Positions 8,567-18,814 of a DNA stretch of 64,000 nt are shown here, piece by piece. Position 1 is the first letter of the stretch. The number at the start of each line of letters is the position of its first letter. The notes below the pieces were generated by a model. That model was not told where the DNA came from. It did no database searches and saw only the letters and a program-made list of their open reading frames with translations. This DNA is from Streptomyces chrestomyceticus JCM 4735 (GTDB taxonomy: Bacteria > Actinomycetota > Actinomycetes > Streptomycetales > Streptomycetaceae), in assembly GCF_003865135.1 (NCBI RefSeq), contig NZ_BHZC01000001.1, forward strand, positions 3,906,001 to 3,970,000, in the 5' to 3' direction. The translations under genes and the position numbers were made by a program.

Positions 8567-8848
8567 CTACTGCCCCACCACCCCGCCCTCCCGGCTCTTC
8601 GGGCGGCGCAGGCCGGCCTCGCGCAGGCGGCGGACCAGTTCCTTGCTGCCGATCTCCAGCGCGCCCGCGCGCACCGCGTCCGCGTGCCGCTCCGCCGGAA
8701 TGTCGTAGTGATCGCCGTCGAACGCCTTGCGGGGACAGCCGATGCGCTCCGCGAACGCGTGCAGTTCCTCGAACGAGGCGTCGCTGACGAGGTGGGACCA
8801 CATCCGGCCGTGCCCGGGCCAGGTCGGCGGGTCGATGTAGAGGGCCAT
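8567..8848 (-). CDS. DUF4031 family protein
   Basis: Small protein of 93 residues. It opens ALYIDPPTWPGHGRMWSHLVSD and continues with ELHAFAERIGCPRKAFDGDHYDIP, the signature of DUF4031, an actinobacterial family of unknown function. It lies one base downstream of the stop of the gene at 8850, so the two are cotranscribed. No membrane or signal segment. Confidence 0.8.
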   Translation of the reverse strand: MALYIDPPTWPGHGRMWSHLVSDASFEELHAFAERIGCPRKAFDGDHYDIPAERHADAVRAGALEIGSKELVRRLREAGLRRPKSREGGVVGQ

Positions 8849-8849
8849 G

Positions 8850-9212
8850 TCAGCCTCCCCGGGTGGCGCCCAGCGAGCCGACCCGGGCCACCGAGACCGC
8901 CGTCTTGGGGCAGACCCAGTGCGGATCGGGGCCCAACTCGGGCTCGACGTCGAGGGCGTGCGGGTCGCCGCCGTGCAGGCACACGGGGCACAGCGGCCAG
9001 CGGCCGTACCGCTCCAGGAGCGCGTCCTGGACGTCCTGCGCTATCAGCCCGGCCACGAACTCGGCGCCCTCGGGCCACTGCTCCACCCACCATCGGCGGT
9101 GCGTCACGGAGTCCTCGACCAGCGAGACGATCTCCGCGTCGGCGACTTCGCCCGCCACCAGGTCCGCGAGGACCAGCGCGCGGGCCGTGTGCAGTGCCTG
9201 TTCGAGCTCCAT
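8850..9212 (-). CDS. Conserved hypothetical protein upstream of DUF4031
   Basis: Protein of 120 residues with an acidic helical first half (MELEQALHTARALVLADLVAG) and a C-terminal part holding CPVCLHGG and a later PHWVCP, which may form a small metal knuckle. I do not recognise a named family. The ATG at 9212 has GGGAGAG upstream. Its tight spacing with the DUF4031 gene suggests a shared, unknown task. Confidence 0.7.
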   Translation of the reverse strand: MELEQALHTARALVLADLVAGEVADAEIVSLVEDSVTHRRWWVEQWPEGAEFVAGLIAQDVQDALLERYGRWPLCPVCLHGGDPHALDVEPELGPDPHWVCPKTAVSVARVGSLGATRGG

Positions 9213-9329
9213 GCCCCCATTCTCTCCCGCACCACTGACAACCGCTCCGGCTGCCCGCGCCGGCAGCCGCCGACGCCCGACACCCGGCACGGCACCCGAC
9301 ACCCGGCACGGCACGGCACCCCTCGGGTA

Positions 9330-9362
9330 TTGACGCGGACCGGCGCTGAAATTACTTTTCAG
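9330..9362 (+). promoter_or_regulatory. Promoter with RpiR/MurR-type operator, apparently leaderless
   Basis: TTGACG (9330-9335), 17 bases and TACTTT (9353-9358) place the transcript start at or beside the GTG at 9365. The inverted repeat CTGAAA-ttact-TTTCAG (9346-9362) covers the -10, the pattern (TGAAA...TTTCA) expected of RpiR-family operators. A second degenerate copy, TGAAGGAAACTTTCA, lies at 9378-9392 inside the gene. Confidence 0.6.
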
Positions 9363-9364
9363 TC

Positions 9365-10312
9365 GTGAGCCCCGACCTGAAGGAAACTTTCAAGGACTCC
9401 GGCGCCGCCGTCCGGGCCGCCCCGGGCCCGCCCGCCCCCGCGGCCCTGGCCGCCAAGGTGCGCACGCTGGCGCCGTCCATGACCCGCTCCATGCAGCGGG
9501 TCGCGGAGGCGGTCGCGGGCGACCCGGCCGGCTGCGCCGCGCTCACCGTCACCGGCCTCGCGGAACGTACGGGCACCAGCGAGGCCACCGTCGTACGGAC
9601 CTCCCGCCTGCTCGGCTACCCGGGCTACCGCGACCTGCGCATCGCGCTGGCCGCCCTCGCCACCCAGCAGGCCACCGGCCGCGCGCCCGCCGTCACCGCC
9701 GACATAGCGGTCGACGACGCGCTCCCCGACGTGGTCGCGAAGCTGGCCCAGGAGGAGCAGCAGTGCCTGGCCGACACCGCGGCCGGACTGGACCTGACGC
9801 AACTGGAGGCCGCGGTCGGCGCGCTGGCCGCGGCCCGGCGCATCGACGTGTACGGCATCGGCGCCTCCAACCTCGTCGGCCAGGACCTGGTCCAGAAGCT
9901 GCTGCGGATCGGCCTGATCGCGCACGCCCACTCCGACCCGCACCTCGCCGTGACCAACGCGGTCCAGATGCGCGCCGGTGACGTGGCCATCGCGATCACC
10001 CATTCGGGGCGTACGACCGACGTCATAGAACCGCTGCGGGTGGCCTTCGACCGGGGTGCGACGACCATCGCGATCACCGGCCGCCCGGACGGCGGCATCG
10101 CCTCGTACGCCGATCACGTCCTCACCACGTCCACGGCCCGGGAGAGCGAGCTGCGCCCCGCCGCCATGTCCTCGCGCACCAGCCAACTGCTCGTGGTGGA
10201 CTGCCTGTTCGTGGGCGTCGCACAGCGTACGTACGAGACGGCGGCGCCCGCCCTGTCCGCCTCCTACGAAGCGCTCGCCCACCGCCACTCGCCCCGGACG
10301 CCCCACCGCTGA
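9365..10312 (+). CDS. RpiR/MurR-family SIS-domain regulator
   Basis: Protein of 315 residues. An N-terminal RpiR helix-turn-helix (about residues 25-105: SMTRSMQRVAEAVAGDP then TSEATVVRTSRLLGYPGYRDLR) is followed by a SIS sugar-phosphate domain (about 145-285: IDVYGIGASNLVGQDLVQKL, ITHSGRTTDVIEPL). It heads an operon with murQ and a PTS EIIBC gene, so it most likely senses MurNAc-6-phosphate or a related sugar phosphate and controls its own operon through the TGAAA-type operator at its start. GTG 9365 appears leaderless. Confidence 0.85.
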   Translation: MSPDLKETFKDSGAAVRAAPGPPAPAALAAKVRTLAPSMTRSMQRVAEAVAGDPAGCAALTVTGLAERTGTSEATVVRTSRLLGYPGYRDLRIALAALATQQATGRAPAVTADIAVDDALPDVVAKLAQEEQQCLADTAAGLDLTQLEAAVGALAAARRIDVYGIGASNLVGQDLVQKLLRIGLIAHAHSDPHLAVTNAVQMRAGDVAIAITHSGRTTDVIEPLRVAFDRGATTIAITGRPDGGIASYADHVLTTSTARESELRPAAMSSRTSQLLVVDCLFVGVAQRTYETAAPALSASYEALAHRHSPRTPHR

Positions 10313-10369
10313 CCCCGGCCCGGCCACCGGCCGGCCGTACAGGTCCATCGCCTCCCGCGCCCCCGTACA

Positions 10370-10416
10370 GAGCCGTACGCGCCCGTACCGAGCCGTACGC
10401 GCCCGGAAAGAGCCGC
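10370..10416. repeat. 20-bp tandem repeat between regulator and murQ
   Basis: GAGCCGTACGCGCCCG recurs at 10370 and 10390 with a third partial GAGCCG at 10410, filling most of the regulator-murQ gap. No function is evident. Confidence 0.6.
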
Positions 10417-10423
10417 CACCGCC

Positions 10424-11383
10424 ATGACCTCCCCCGCCGAGTACGCACAACTGCGCGCCCAGCTCGACACACTCACCACCGAGGCCTTCCGGCCCGAACT
10501 CGCCGAGATCGACCGGCTGTCCACCCTGGAGATCGCCCGCACGATGAACGGCGAGGACGCCACCGTCCCCGCCGCCGTCGCCGACCGGCTCCCCGAGATC
10601 GCCGCCGCCATCGACGCCACCGCCGAGCGGATGGCCCGCGGCGGCCGGCTGGTCTACGCGGGCGCGGGCACGGCCGGCCGCCTCGGCGTGCTGGACGCCA
10701 GCGAGTGCCCGCCCACCTTCAACACCGACCCGTCCGAGGTCGTGGGCCTGATCGCGGGCGGCCCCACCGCCATGGTCGCCGCCGTCGAGGGCGCCGAGGA
10801 CAGCAAGGAGCTGGCCGCCGCCGACCTGGACGCGCTGGGCCTGACCGCCGACGACACGGTGGTCGGCGTCTCCGCCTCCGGCCGCACCCCGTACGCCGTC
10901 GGCGCCGTCGAGCACGCCCGCACGGCCTGCGGCGCGCTGACCGTCGGCCTGTCCTGCAACGCGGGTTCGGCGCTGGCCGCGGCCGCCGACCACGGCATCG
11001 AGGTCGTCGTCGGACCCGAACTCCTCACCGGCTCCACCCGCCTGAAGGCCGGTACGGCGCAGAAGCTGGTCCTCAACATGCTCTCGACCATCACCATGAT
11101 CCGGCTGGGCAAGACCTACGGAAACCTGATGGTCGACGTCCGCGCCTCCAACGAGAAGCTGCGGGCCCGCTCGCGCCGCATCGTGGCGCTGGCCACCGGC
11201 GCCGGCGACCCGGAGATCGAGGCCGCGCTCGCCGCCACCGACGGGAAGGTCAAGAACGCCATCCTGGTCGTCCTGGCCGGGGTCGACGGGCCCACGGCGG
11301 CCCGGCTGCTGGACGGCTCCCGAGGCCACCTCAGGGCCGCGCTGCACACCGCCCTGCACACCCCGCCCTCCCCGAGCGGCTGA
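10424..11383 (+). CDS. murQ: N-acetylmuramic acid 6-phosphate etherase
   Basis: Protein of 319 residues of the MurQ/GCKR SIS family. It cleaves the D-lactyl ether of MurNAc-6-P to give GlcNAc-6-P in cytoplasmic wall recycling. YAGAGTAGRLGVLDASECPP carries the catalytic glutamate, and GGPTAMVAAVEGAED and GVSASGRTPY are further MurQ signatures. Its product is the substrate of the NagA encoded at 27.0 kb. It sits between the RpiR regulator and the EIIBC transporter on the same strand, one operon for MurNAc use. Start ATG 10424. Confidence 0.93.
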   Translation: MTSPAEYAQLRAQLDTLTTEAFRPELAEIDRLSTLEIARTMNGEDATVPAAVADRLPEIAAAIDATAERMARGGRLVYAGAGTAGRLGVLDASECPPTFNTDPSEVVGLIAGGPTAMVAAVEGAEDSKELAAADLDALGLTADDTVVGVSASGRTPYAVGAVEHARTACGALTVGLSCNAGSALAAAADHGIEVVVGPELLTGSTRLKAGTAQKLVLNMLSTITMIRLGKTYGNLMVDVRASNEKLRARSRRIVALATGAGDPEIEAALAATDGKVKNAILVVLAGVDGPTAARLLDGSRGHLRAALHTALHTPPSPSG

Positions 11384-11445
11384 CCCGCCAGGCGCCCCGC
11401 CACCAGCCCGCTCCGGCCGACCCACCCGCACAGCAAGGCACCACC

Positions 11446-12930
11446 ATGTCCGATGAGAAGAACCGCGCCACCGCCGCCGCGATCCTCCCCCTGGTCGGCG
11501 GCGCCGCCAACGTCACGTCCGTCACCCACTGCATGACCCGGCTGCGCCTCGGCGTCGCGGACCGCTCGCTGGTCCAGGACGCCGCCCTGAAGGCACTGCC
11601 CGCCGTCCTGGGCGTGGTGGAGGACGACACGTACCAGATCGTGCTGGGACCGGGCACGGTCGCCCGCGTCACCCCGGAGTTCGCCGCCCTGGTCGAGGCC
11701 GGACGGGACGCGCCACCCGCCCCGCCAGAACCTCCCGCCACAGCGGACCCCACCGGTCCCGCCCTCTCCACCGCCGAAGAACTCGCCGCCCAGGGCGCCG
11801 CCCTCAAAGCCCGCCAGAAGGCCCGTAACGCGACCCCGGTCAAACTCTTCCTCCGCCGGATCGCCGACATCTTCGTCCCGCTGATCCCCGCCCTCATCGG
11901 CTGCGGCATCATCGCCGGACTGAACGGCCTGCTGACCAACTTCGGCCTGCTGCCCGCCCTCGTCCCGGCGCTGGCCGCCACCGCCTCCGGCTTCATGTCC
12001 CTGATCGCGGTCTTCGTCGGGTACCACACCGCGAAGGAGTTCGGCGGCACGCCCGTCCTGGGCGGCGCGGTCGCCGCGATCATCGTGTACGCGGGTGTCG
12101 CCCAGGTGAGCGCCTTCGGCCAGCAGCTCTCGCCCGGCCAGGGCGGGGTTCTCGGCGCCCTGGGCGCGGCGCTGCTCGCCGTACAGGTCGAGAAGGCGTG
12201 CCGCAGGTACGTCCCCGAGGCGCTCGACGTCCTGGTCACCCCCACCGTGACCGTGCTGGTCTCCGGCCTGGTCACGCTCTTCGGCCTGATGTTCGTGGCC
12301 GGCGAGGTCTCCACCGCCATCGGTACGTGCGCGAACTGGCTGCTCGCCCACGGCGGCGCCGCGGCCGGCTTCCTGCTCGGCGGCCTCTTCCTCCCGCTCG
12401 TCATGCTCGGCCTGCACCAGGCCCTGATCCCCATCCACACCACGCTCATCGAGCAGCAGGGCTACACGGTGCTGCTGCCCGTCCTCGCGATGGCCGGCGC
12501 CGGCCAGGTGGGCGCCGCCCTCGCGGTCTACGTCCGCCTGCCCGGCAACCGCTCGATCCGTGCGACCGTCAGGTCCGCGCTGCCCGCCGGGTTCCTCGGT
12601 GTCGGCGAACCGCTCATCTACGGTGTCTCGCTGCCGCTGGGCCGCCCGTTCGTCACCGCCTGCGTGGGCGGCGCGTTCGGCGGCGGCTTCGTGGGCCTGT
12701 TCAACCAGCTCGGCACGACGGCCGGCGCCACCGCCATCGGCCCGTCGGGCTGGGCCCTGTTCCCCCTCCTCAAGGGCAACCAGCCGCTCGGCGCCACCCT
12801 CACCGTCTACGCCGCCGGCCTGCTCGTCGGCTACGCGGTGGGCTTCCTGGCGACGTACTTCTTCGGCTTCGGCAAGCAGGCCCTGACGGACCTGAACGCG
12901 GCCACGGAACCGGTAGCCGCCGGAGGCTAG
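11446..12930 (+). CDS. PTS EIIBC transporter, probably MurNAc/amino-sugar specific
   Basis: Protein of 494 residues. An EIIB domain (residues 1-90) with the phosphorylated cysteine in THCMTRLR (Cys29), a Pro-rich linker (about 90-125), then the membrane EIIC domain of about ten helices (from RRIADIFVPLIPALIGCGII). No EIIA domain is present, as in MurP-type permeases, which borrow an EIIA from elsewhere. The operon with murQ suggests import and phosphorylation of MurNAc; GlcNAc or another glucoside cannot be excluded. Ends four bases into the converging symporter gene. Confidence 0.85.
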   Translation: MSDEKNRATAAAILPLVGGAANVTSVTHCMTRLRLGVADRSLVQDAALKALPAVLGVVEDDTYQIVLGPGTVARVTPEFAALVEAGRDAPPAPPEPPATADPTGPALSTAEELAAQGAALKARQKARNATPVKLFLRRIADIFVPLIPALIGCGIIAGLNGLLTNFGLLPALVPALAATASGFMSLIAVFVGYHTAKEFGGTPVLGGAVAAIIVYAGVAQVSAFGQQLSPGQGGVLGALGAALLAVQVEKACRRYVPEALDVLVTPTVTVLVSGLVTLFGLMFVAGEVSTAIGTCANWLLAHGGAAAGFLLGGLFLPLVMLGLHQALIPIHTTLIEQQGYTVLLPVLAMAGAGQVGAALAVYVRLPGNRSIRATVRSALPAGFLGVGEPLIYGVSLPLGRPFVTACVGGAFGGGFVGLFNQLGTTAGATAIGPSGWALFPLLKGNQPLGATLTVYAAGLLVGYAVGFLATYFFGFGKQALTDLNAATEPVAAGG

Positions 12931-14417
12931 GCCGCCCCCGCTCCTGCCCCCGCTGTCTCACGGCGCTCGGACGCCGCCGGAGCGTCCGGCCAGCACTCCA
13001 CCCCCGTCAGGTCCGGCATCCGGGACCGGGTGAAGACCGGGTCGAGGCCGGAGCGGCGCTGGGCCGTGTAGTCGTCCAGGAGGCGGAAGGCGATGGCCGA
13101 GAGGGGGATGATGGCCAGCAGGTTGATCAGGGCCATGAGGCCCATGAAGACGTCGGCGAGGTTCCAGATGACGCTCACCGAGCCCAGCGCGCCGAGGAAG
13201 ACGACCGCGAGGACGAGGGCACGGTAGACGGGCAGGACCCAGGTGCGCCGCGTCATGAAGCCGATGTTGGACTCGCCGTAGTAGTAGTTCCCGATCATGG
13301 AACTGAAGGCGAGCAGGAAGACGACGGCCGTCAGCACGTGACCGGCCCAGCCGCCGAGCGTGTCGGTCAGCGCGGACTGGGTGAGGTCGGCGCCCTGCCG
13401 CCCGCCCAGCTCCGGGGTGGTCGTCAGGATGATGAAGGCGGTCATCGAGCAGATCAGCAGGGTGTCGAAGAAGACGCCGAGGGACTGGACGAGCCCCTGC
13501 TTGACCGGGTGGGTGACCTCGGCGGCGGCGCCCGCGTTGGGCGCCGAGCCCAGGCCCGCCTCGTTGGAGAACATGCCGCGCCGTACGCCCTGCTGGATCG
13601 CCGCGCCGATCCCGCCGGCCGTCAGCTCCTTGAAGCCGAACGCGCCGCCGACGATGTCGCCGAAGACCCGCGGCAGGTCGCCGAGGTTGAGGAGGACGAC
13701 GGCGGTGCCCAGCAGCAGGTAGACGACGGCCATGACCGGTACGAGGACGGTCGTAACGGAGGTGATGCGGCGGACACCGCCGCAGATCGCGACGCCCAGC
13801 AGGACGGCCAGCAGCAGGCCGACCGCCGGGGCGAACCACGACGCACCGCTGCCGGAGACGGACCCGGAGGCGACCGAGGTGATCGTGTTGGACTGCACGG
13901 CGTTGAAGACGAACCCGAAGGTCACGGTGATGGCGACCGCGAACAGCACACCGGGCCAGCGCTTCCCGAGCCCGCGCTGCATGTAGTAGGCGGGGCCGCC
14001 ACGGTACGTACCGGAGCCCGCACCGTCCCGGTCCTTGGTGTCGCGGACCTTGTAGAGCTGGGCCAGCGCCGACTCGACGAACGCCGAGGCACCGCCGACG
14101 ACCGCCATCACCCACATCCAGAACACCGCGCCCGCCCCGCCGAGGGTGATGGCGGTGGCGACGCCCGCGATGTTGCCCGTACCGACCCGTGCGGCCGCCG
14201 AGATGGTGAAGGCACCGAAGGACGAGACCGGTTTGGAGCCGTCCGCCCTGGGCTCCGACCTGTCCTTGAGCACGCGCAGCATCTCCGGGAAGAGCCGCAG
14301 TTGCACGGCCCGGGAGCGGACCGTGAAGTACAGACCGGCGCAGACCACCAGCGGGATCAGCAAATAGGTCCAGAGACCGTCGTTGACTGCGACGATCAGC
14401 GAATCGAGCGTGCTCAT
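12927..14417 (-). CDS. AGCS-family sodium:alanine/glycine symporter
   Basis: Protein of 496 residues with about eleven hydrophobic helices. RVGTGNIAGVATAITLGGAGAVFWMW and the SNEAGLGSAPNAGAAA segment are the signature of the alanine or glycine:cation symporter family. The ATG at 14417 with AAGGACG upstream gives the usual N-terminus (STLDSLIVAVNDGLWTYLLIPL). Monocistronic and convergent with the EIIBC gene; no regulatory site was recognised. Confidence 0.88.
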   Translation of the reverse strand: MSTLDSLIVAVNDGLWTYLLIPLVVCAGLYFTVRSRAVQLRLFPEMLRVLKDRSEPRADGSKPVSSFGAFTISAAARVGTGNIAGVATAITLGGAGAVFWMWVMAVVGGASAFVESALAQLYKVRDTKDRDGAGSGTYRGGPAYYMQRGLGKRWPGVLFAVAITVTFGFVFNAVQSNTITSVASGSVSGSGASWFAPAVGLLLAVLLGVAICGGVRRITSVTTVLVPVMAVVYLLLGTAVVLLNLGDLPRVFGDIVGGAFGFKELTAGGIGAAIQQGVRRGMFSNEAGLGSAPNAGAAAEVTHPVKQGLVQSLGVFFDTLLICSMTAFIILTTTPELGGRQGADLTQSALTDTLGGWAGHVLTAVVFLLAFSSMIGNYYYGESNIGFMTRRTWVLPVYRALVLAVVFLGALGSVSVIWNLADVFMGLMALINLLAIIPLSAIAFRLLDDYTAQRRSGLDPVFTRSRMPDLTGVECWPDAPAASERRETAGAGAGAA

Positions 14418-14599
14418 GGGCGTCCTTGCGGGGCGTCCGGGTACGGGGACGGCCATCGCGGAAGATCACCTTCCGGTGAGGCTCCCGAAAGTATGGCCGC
14501 CATGCCCATACCAGGACCACCGTCGCCTTGCATGCTGAATCTCACAGAAGCGACATAACGACGGAACGCCCTGATGGGCGCCCCGGTCCCCCACAGCCC

Positions 14600-15461
14600 T
14601 CACATGGCGCAGCCGTGCAGCCCGCCGTCCACCACCAGGTCCTGCCCGTTGACGTACGACGCCTCGCCGGACGCCAGGAAGGCCACCGCGTCGGCGATCT
14701 CCTCGGGCCGCGCGAACCTGCCCGCCGCCGTCTGCGCCTTCAGCTTCTCCGCCTCCGCCACATCGATCTCCGAGCCCGCGAACATCGGCGTCTCGACGTA
14801 GCCGGGGCTCACCGAATTGACGCGGACACGGCGCCCGGCGAGCGCCGCCGCGAGCGTCCGGGCGAGGTTGAGCGCGGCGGCCTTGGTCGCGGAGTGCAGG
14901 GTGGCGTCCGCCTGTCCGCGTTGCACGAGCGACGAGGCGTTGATGACCACCGCACCGCCGTCGCGCAGCAGCGGAAGGGCCCGCTGGACGGTGAAGAACA
15001 CGCCCTTGAAGTTCACGCCGACCGCCTGGTCGAAGTCGGCCTCGGTGATCTCCTCGAAGGGAGCGGCGGCGTACCGGCCCGCGTTGGCGAAGATGATGTC
15101 GAGGTGCCCGAAGCGGTCGCGTACCGCCTCGACCGCGGCGTCCAGGTCGGCGACGGAGGCCGTGTCGGCCCGTACGCCGAACACCCGGTCCGCCGCGTCA
15201 CCGGCCGCTCCCGGGCCCGTCCCCGTCGCATCCGCAACGGCCGCTTCGCCGCCCGTCACCGCGTCCTGCGCCCGCTCCCTCAGGTGCGCCACGGCGGTGT
15301 CCAGGCGGCGCTCGTCGCGGCCGCACACCACCACCCGCGCGCCGTCCGCGAGCAGCCGCCGCGGCCGCCAGGCCCACTCCGCTGCTGCCGCCGGTGATCA
15401 GGGCGACGGTGTCCGCGGGGAACCGGTCCGGTCGGGCAGCCTGTCCGTTTCGAGTCGTCAT
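14600..15461 (-). pseudogene. SDR-family oxidoreductase with a one-base frameshift
   Basis: The N-terminal part reads MTTRNGQAARPDRFPADTVALITGGSSGVGLAA from the ATG at 15461, then loses frame. The remainder, from RLLADGARVVVCGRDERRL to the C-terminal GGLHGCAM, continues in the next frame. The two join perfectly if one extra G/C near 15356-15366 is removed. Beyond that the enzyme looks whole: Rossmann TGGSSGVG, NAG, and a catalytic S...ATLHSATKAA. The break is either a genuine mutation or a base-call error in a GC-rich stretch. Substrate unknown. Confidence 0.75.
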
Positions 15462-15592
15462 GGGGTGATCGTGCCCCGCCGGGCCGGGGGCAGTGCAAGG
15501 ACCGCCGTGCGGAACGGCACACCTGGACCACCGTACGGAGCGGCACGCCGCGCCGTACGGCAGGCCGCACGCCCGAAAGGTGCCGGAACGCC

Positions 15593-15633
15593 GCTGGGGC
15601 GGCACCCCCCGGGAGGAGGAGTGCCGCCCCAGC
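15593..15633. terminator. groEL terminator hairpin
   Basis: GCTGGGGCGGCAC and GTGCCGCCCCAGC form a perfect 13-bp stem with a 15-base loop, 27 bases after the groEL stop. Confidence 0.75.
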
Positions 15634-15660
15634 GACTTGAGGACAGTTGATCCGGGAGGA

Positions 15661-17415
<1,755 letters not shown>

Positions 17416-17434
17416 TCACCGAGTCGGTCCTTAG

Positions 17435-17461
17435 CTGTCACTCTCACTCGTAGAGTGCTAA
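17435..17461. promoter_or_regulatory. CIRCE element (HrcA operator), promoter-distal copy
   Basis: Read on the minus strand, TTAGCACTC-N9-GAGTGACAG fits CIRCE with two mismatches in the second arm. It lies downstream of the groEL promoter. Confidence 0.88.
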
Positions 17462-17469
17462 CGCAATGA

Positions 17470-17496
17470 TTAGCACTCGACCCCCTAGAGTGCAAG
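17470..17496. promoter_or_regulatory. CIRCE element overlapping the groEL promoter
   Basis: Minus strand: CTTGCACTC-N9-GAGTGCTAA. A promoter TTGCAC-N18-TAATCA (17496 to 17467) is embedded, so HrcA binding would block it directly. This pairs with the CIRCE at 17435, nine bases away. Confidence 0.88.
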
Positions 17497-17654
17497 CGGC
17501 TTCGCAGAAGCCTCGTATGGGGGTGGCGGCCGGGCGACGGGAGGGCGCAAGCGGCTTGGCGGGAGCCATCCCCATGGGGGGCGGGTGTCAAACCGGGTGC
17601 GGCCCGGATGACCTGCGCCCCCCGCAGCACCCCCCTACCCACCCAAACACAGAA

Positions 17655-17683
17655 GGCCCGCGCCCCCCACAGGGGACGCGGAC
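17655..17683. terminator. Hairpin after the cold-shock gene
   Basis: GCCCGCGcCCCC and GGGGaCGCGGacc pair around a four-base loop, 28-56 bases beyond the cold-shock stop. Confidence 0.5.
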
Positions 17684-17710
17684 CCTCGTACGCAGCAGTC
17701 GGTCGGCGCT

Positions 17711-17914
17711 TCAGCCGGCCACGCGGACCATGTCCGCCTGCGGCCCTTTCTGGCCCTGCGAGATCTCGAACTCGACCCGCTGACCCTCCTCAAGGGTGCG
17801 GTAACCGTCCATCTGGATCGCGCTGTAGTGGACGAATACATCCGCACCACCGTCGACCGCGATGAAGCCGTACCCCTTCTCCGCGTTGAACCACTTGACG
17901 GTGCCCTGAGCCAT
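17711..17914 (-). CDS. CspA-family cold-shock protein
   Basis: Protein of 67 residues, a single cold-shock (OB-fold) domain with RNP1 (KGYGFIAV) and RNP2 (VFVHYSAI) RNA-binding motifs. ATG 17914 follows GGGGAG. Such proteins melt RNA structure and act as transcription antiterminators. The upstream 300 bases are unusually AT-rich and palindromic, which suits the long structured leaders of this family. Confidence 0.95.
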   Translation of the reverse strand: MAQGTVKWFNAEKGYGFIAVDGGADVFVHYSAIQMDGYRTLEEGQRVEFEISQGQKGPQADMVRVAG

Positions 17915-17944
17915 GCCTAACTCCCCTATTACTGGCCCTTGCAC

Positions 17945-18256
17945 AGGACCGCACTCCGCGGACCCGGGTCAGACCTCACCCCCCGACAGGAGGGGGTGTG
18001 CGCCGGAACGCGTCGACCGCCGCTGAATGTATCTGTCCAACTGCCCAGCGCAACAGGTCAGTCGGACGAGAATTCTTCTCGGGAACAATCGCAAATATGC
18101 GAAGAAAAGCCCATACGGCAGGGCAAGTCGGGCCGGGCAAAGCTCACCAACGCGACAAATCATGTCCACACTTCGCGCACAACTTGCCGGGCACTCATAT
18201 GCGTTCGGCACGCGCTGGACGAGGAATCACCTCAACTGTATCGCCTTTAACAACAT
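17945..18256. other. AT-rich non-coding region upstream of the cold-shock gene
   Basis: No reading frame here looks like protein. The stretch is much richer in A/T than its surroundings and holds the palindrome CGAGAA-ttc-TTCTCG (18067-18081). I read it as promoter and 5' leader of the cold-shock gene. Confidence 0.5.
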
Positions 18257-18296
18257 GGAATCGCCCCGTCCGCTTCGTGGCGGACGGGGCGATTCC
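18257..18296. terminator. Very strong hairpin terminator after metO
   Basis: A perfect 17-bp stem (GGAATCGCCCCGTCCGC and its complement) with a six-base loop, 57 bases past the sulfur-carrier stop. On the minus strand it is followed by the T-rich ATGTTGTT. Confidence 0.9.
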
Positions 18297-18352
18297 AGCC
18301 GTTCGGCCGGGGAAGGGCCGAAAAAGATCGTTACGGCGTCCGGGCGACCGCC

Positions 18353-18631
18353 TCAGCAGCCGCCGGCCACCGCCGGGATGATCGATACGCCGGCGCCGTC
18401 CGGCGTCGGCGTCGCCAGGCCCTGCTCGAAGCGCACGTCGTCGTCGTTGACGTAGACGTTCACGAAGCGCCGCAGCTTGCCGGTGTCGTCCAGGACGCGG
18501 GCCGCGATGCCGGCGTGGTTCTGCTCCAGGTTCTGGATGACCTCGGAGAGGGTCGCCCCCTCGGCGGGGACCTCGGCCTGGCCGCCGGTGTAGGTGCGCA
18601 GGATGGTCGGGATGCGGACGTTGACGCTCAT
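18353..18631 (-). CDS. metO: MoaD/ThiS-like sulfur carrier, probable MetO
   Basis: Ubiquitin-like protein of 92 residues close in pattern to mycobacterial CysO (VRIPTILRTYTGG, KLRRFVNVYVNDDDVRF, IIPAVAGG). The C-terminal Gly-Gly (90-91) is where a thiocarboxylate would form, but one further residue, Cys92, follows, so trimming would be needed. ATG 18631 has GGAAGG. It lies 183 bases downstream of the threonine-synthase-like gene on the same strand and before a strong terminator, so the pair is probably an operon. I recall a report of MetO as sulfur donor to MetM in Streptomyces; assignment is by that analogy. Confidence 0.8.
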   Translation of the reverse strand: MSVNVRIPTILRTYTGGQAEVPAEGATLSEVIQNLEQNHAGIAARVLDDTGKLRRFVNVYVNDDDVRFEQGLATPTPDGAGVSIIPAVAGGC

Positions 18632-18814
18632 GGTGTGCTGCCTTCCAGCTCGCGGGAGGAGTGCGTAGGGGCGGCGGGCGCGGGCGTACCGATGACCGCG
18701 GGCGCGGACGGGGTACGCCGGCGCGTGCCGTGGTGTACGGGACGCGTACCGGTGTGTACCGACGCGTACGGGTGCGCGCGACCGCGTACGGGTGTGTACG
18801 GCCGCGCGCGGCGG

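Noticed and set aside
17498..17512. Small hairpin GGCTTC-gca-GAAGCC before groEL as a thermosensor
   Set aside because: It lies upstream of the predicted promoter, so it would not be in the transcript.
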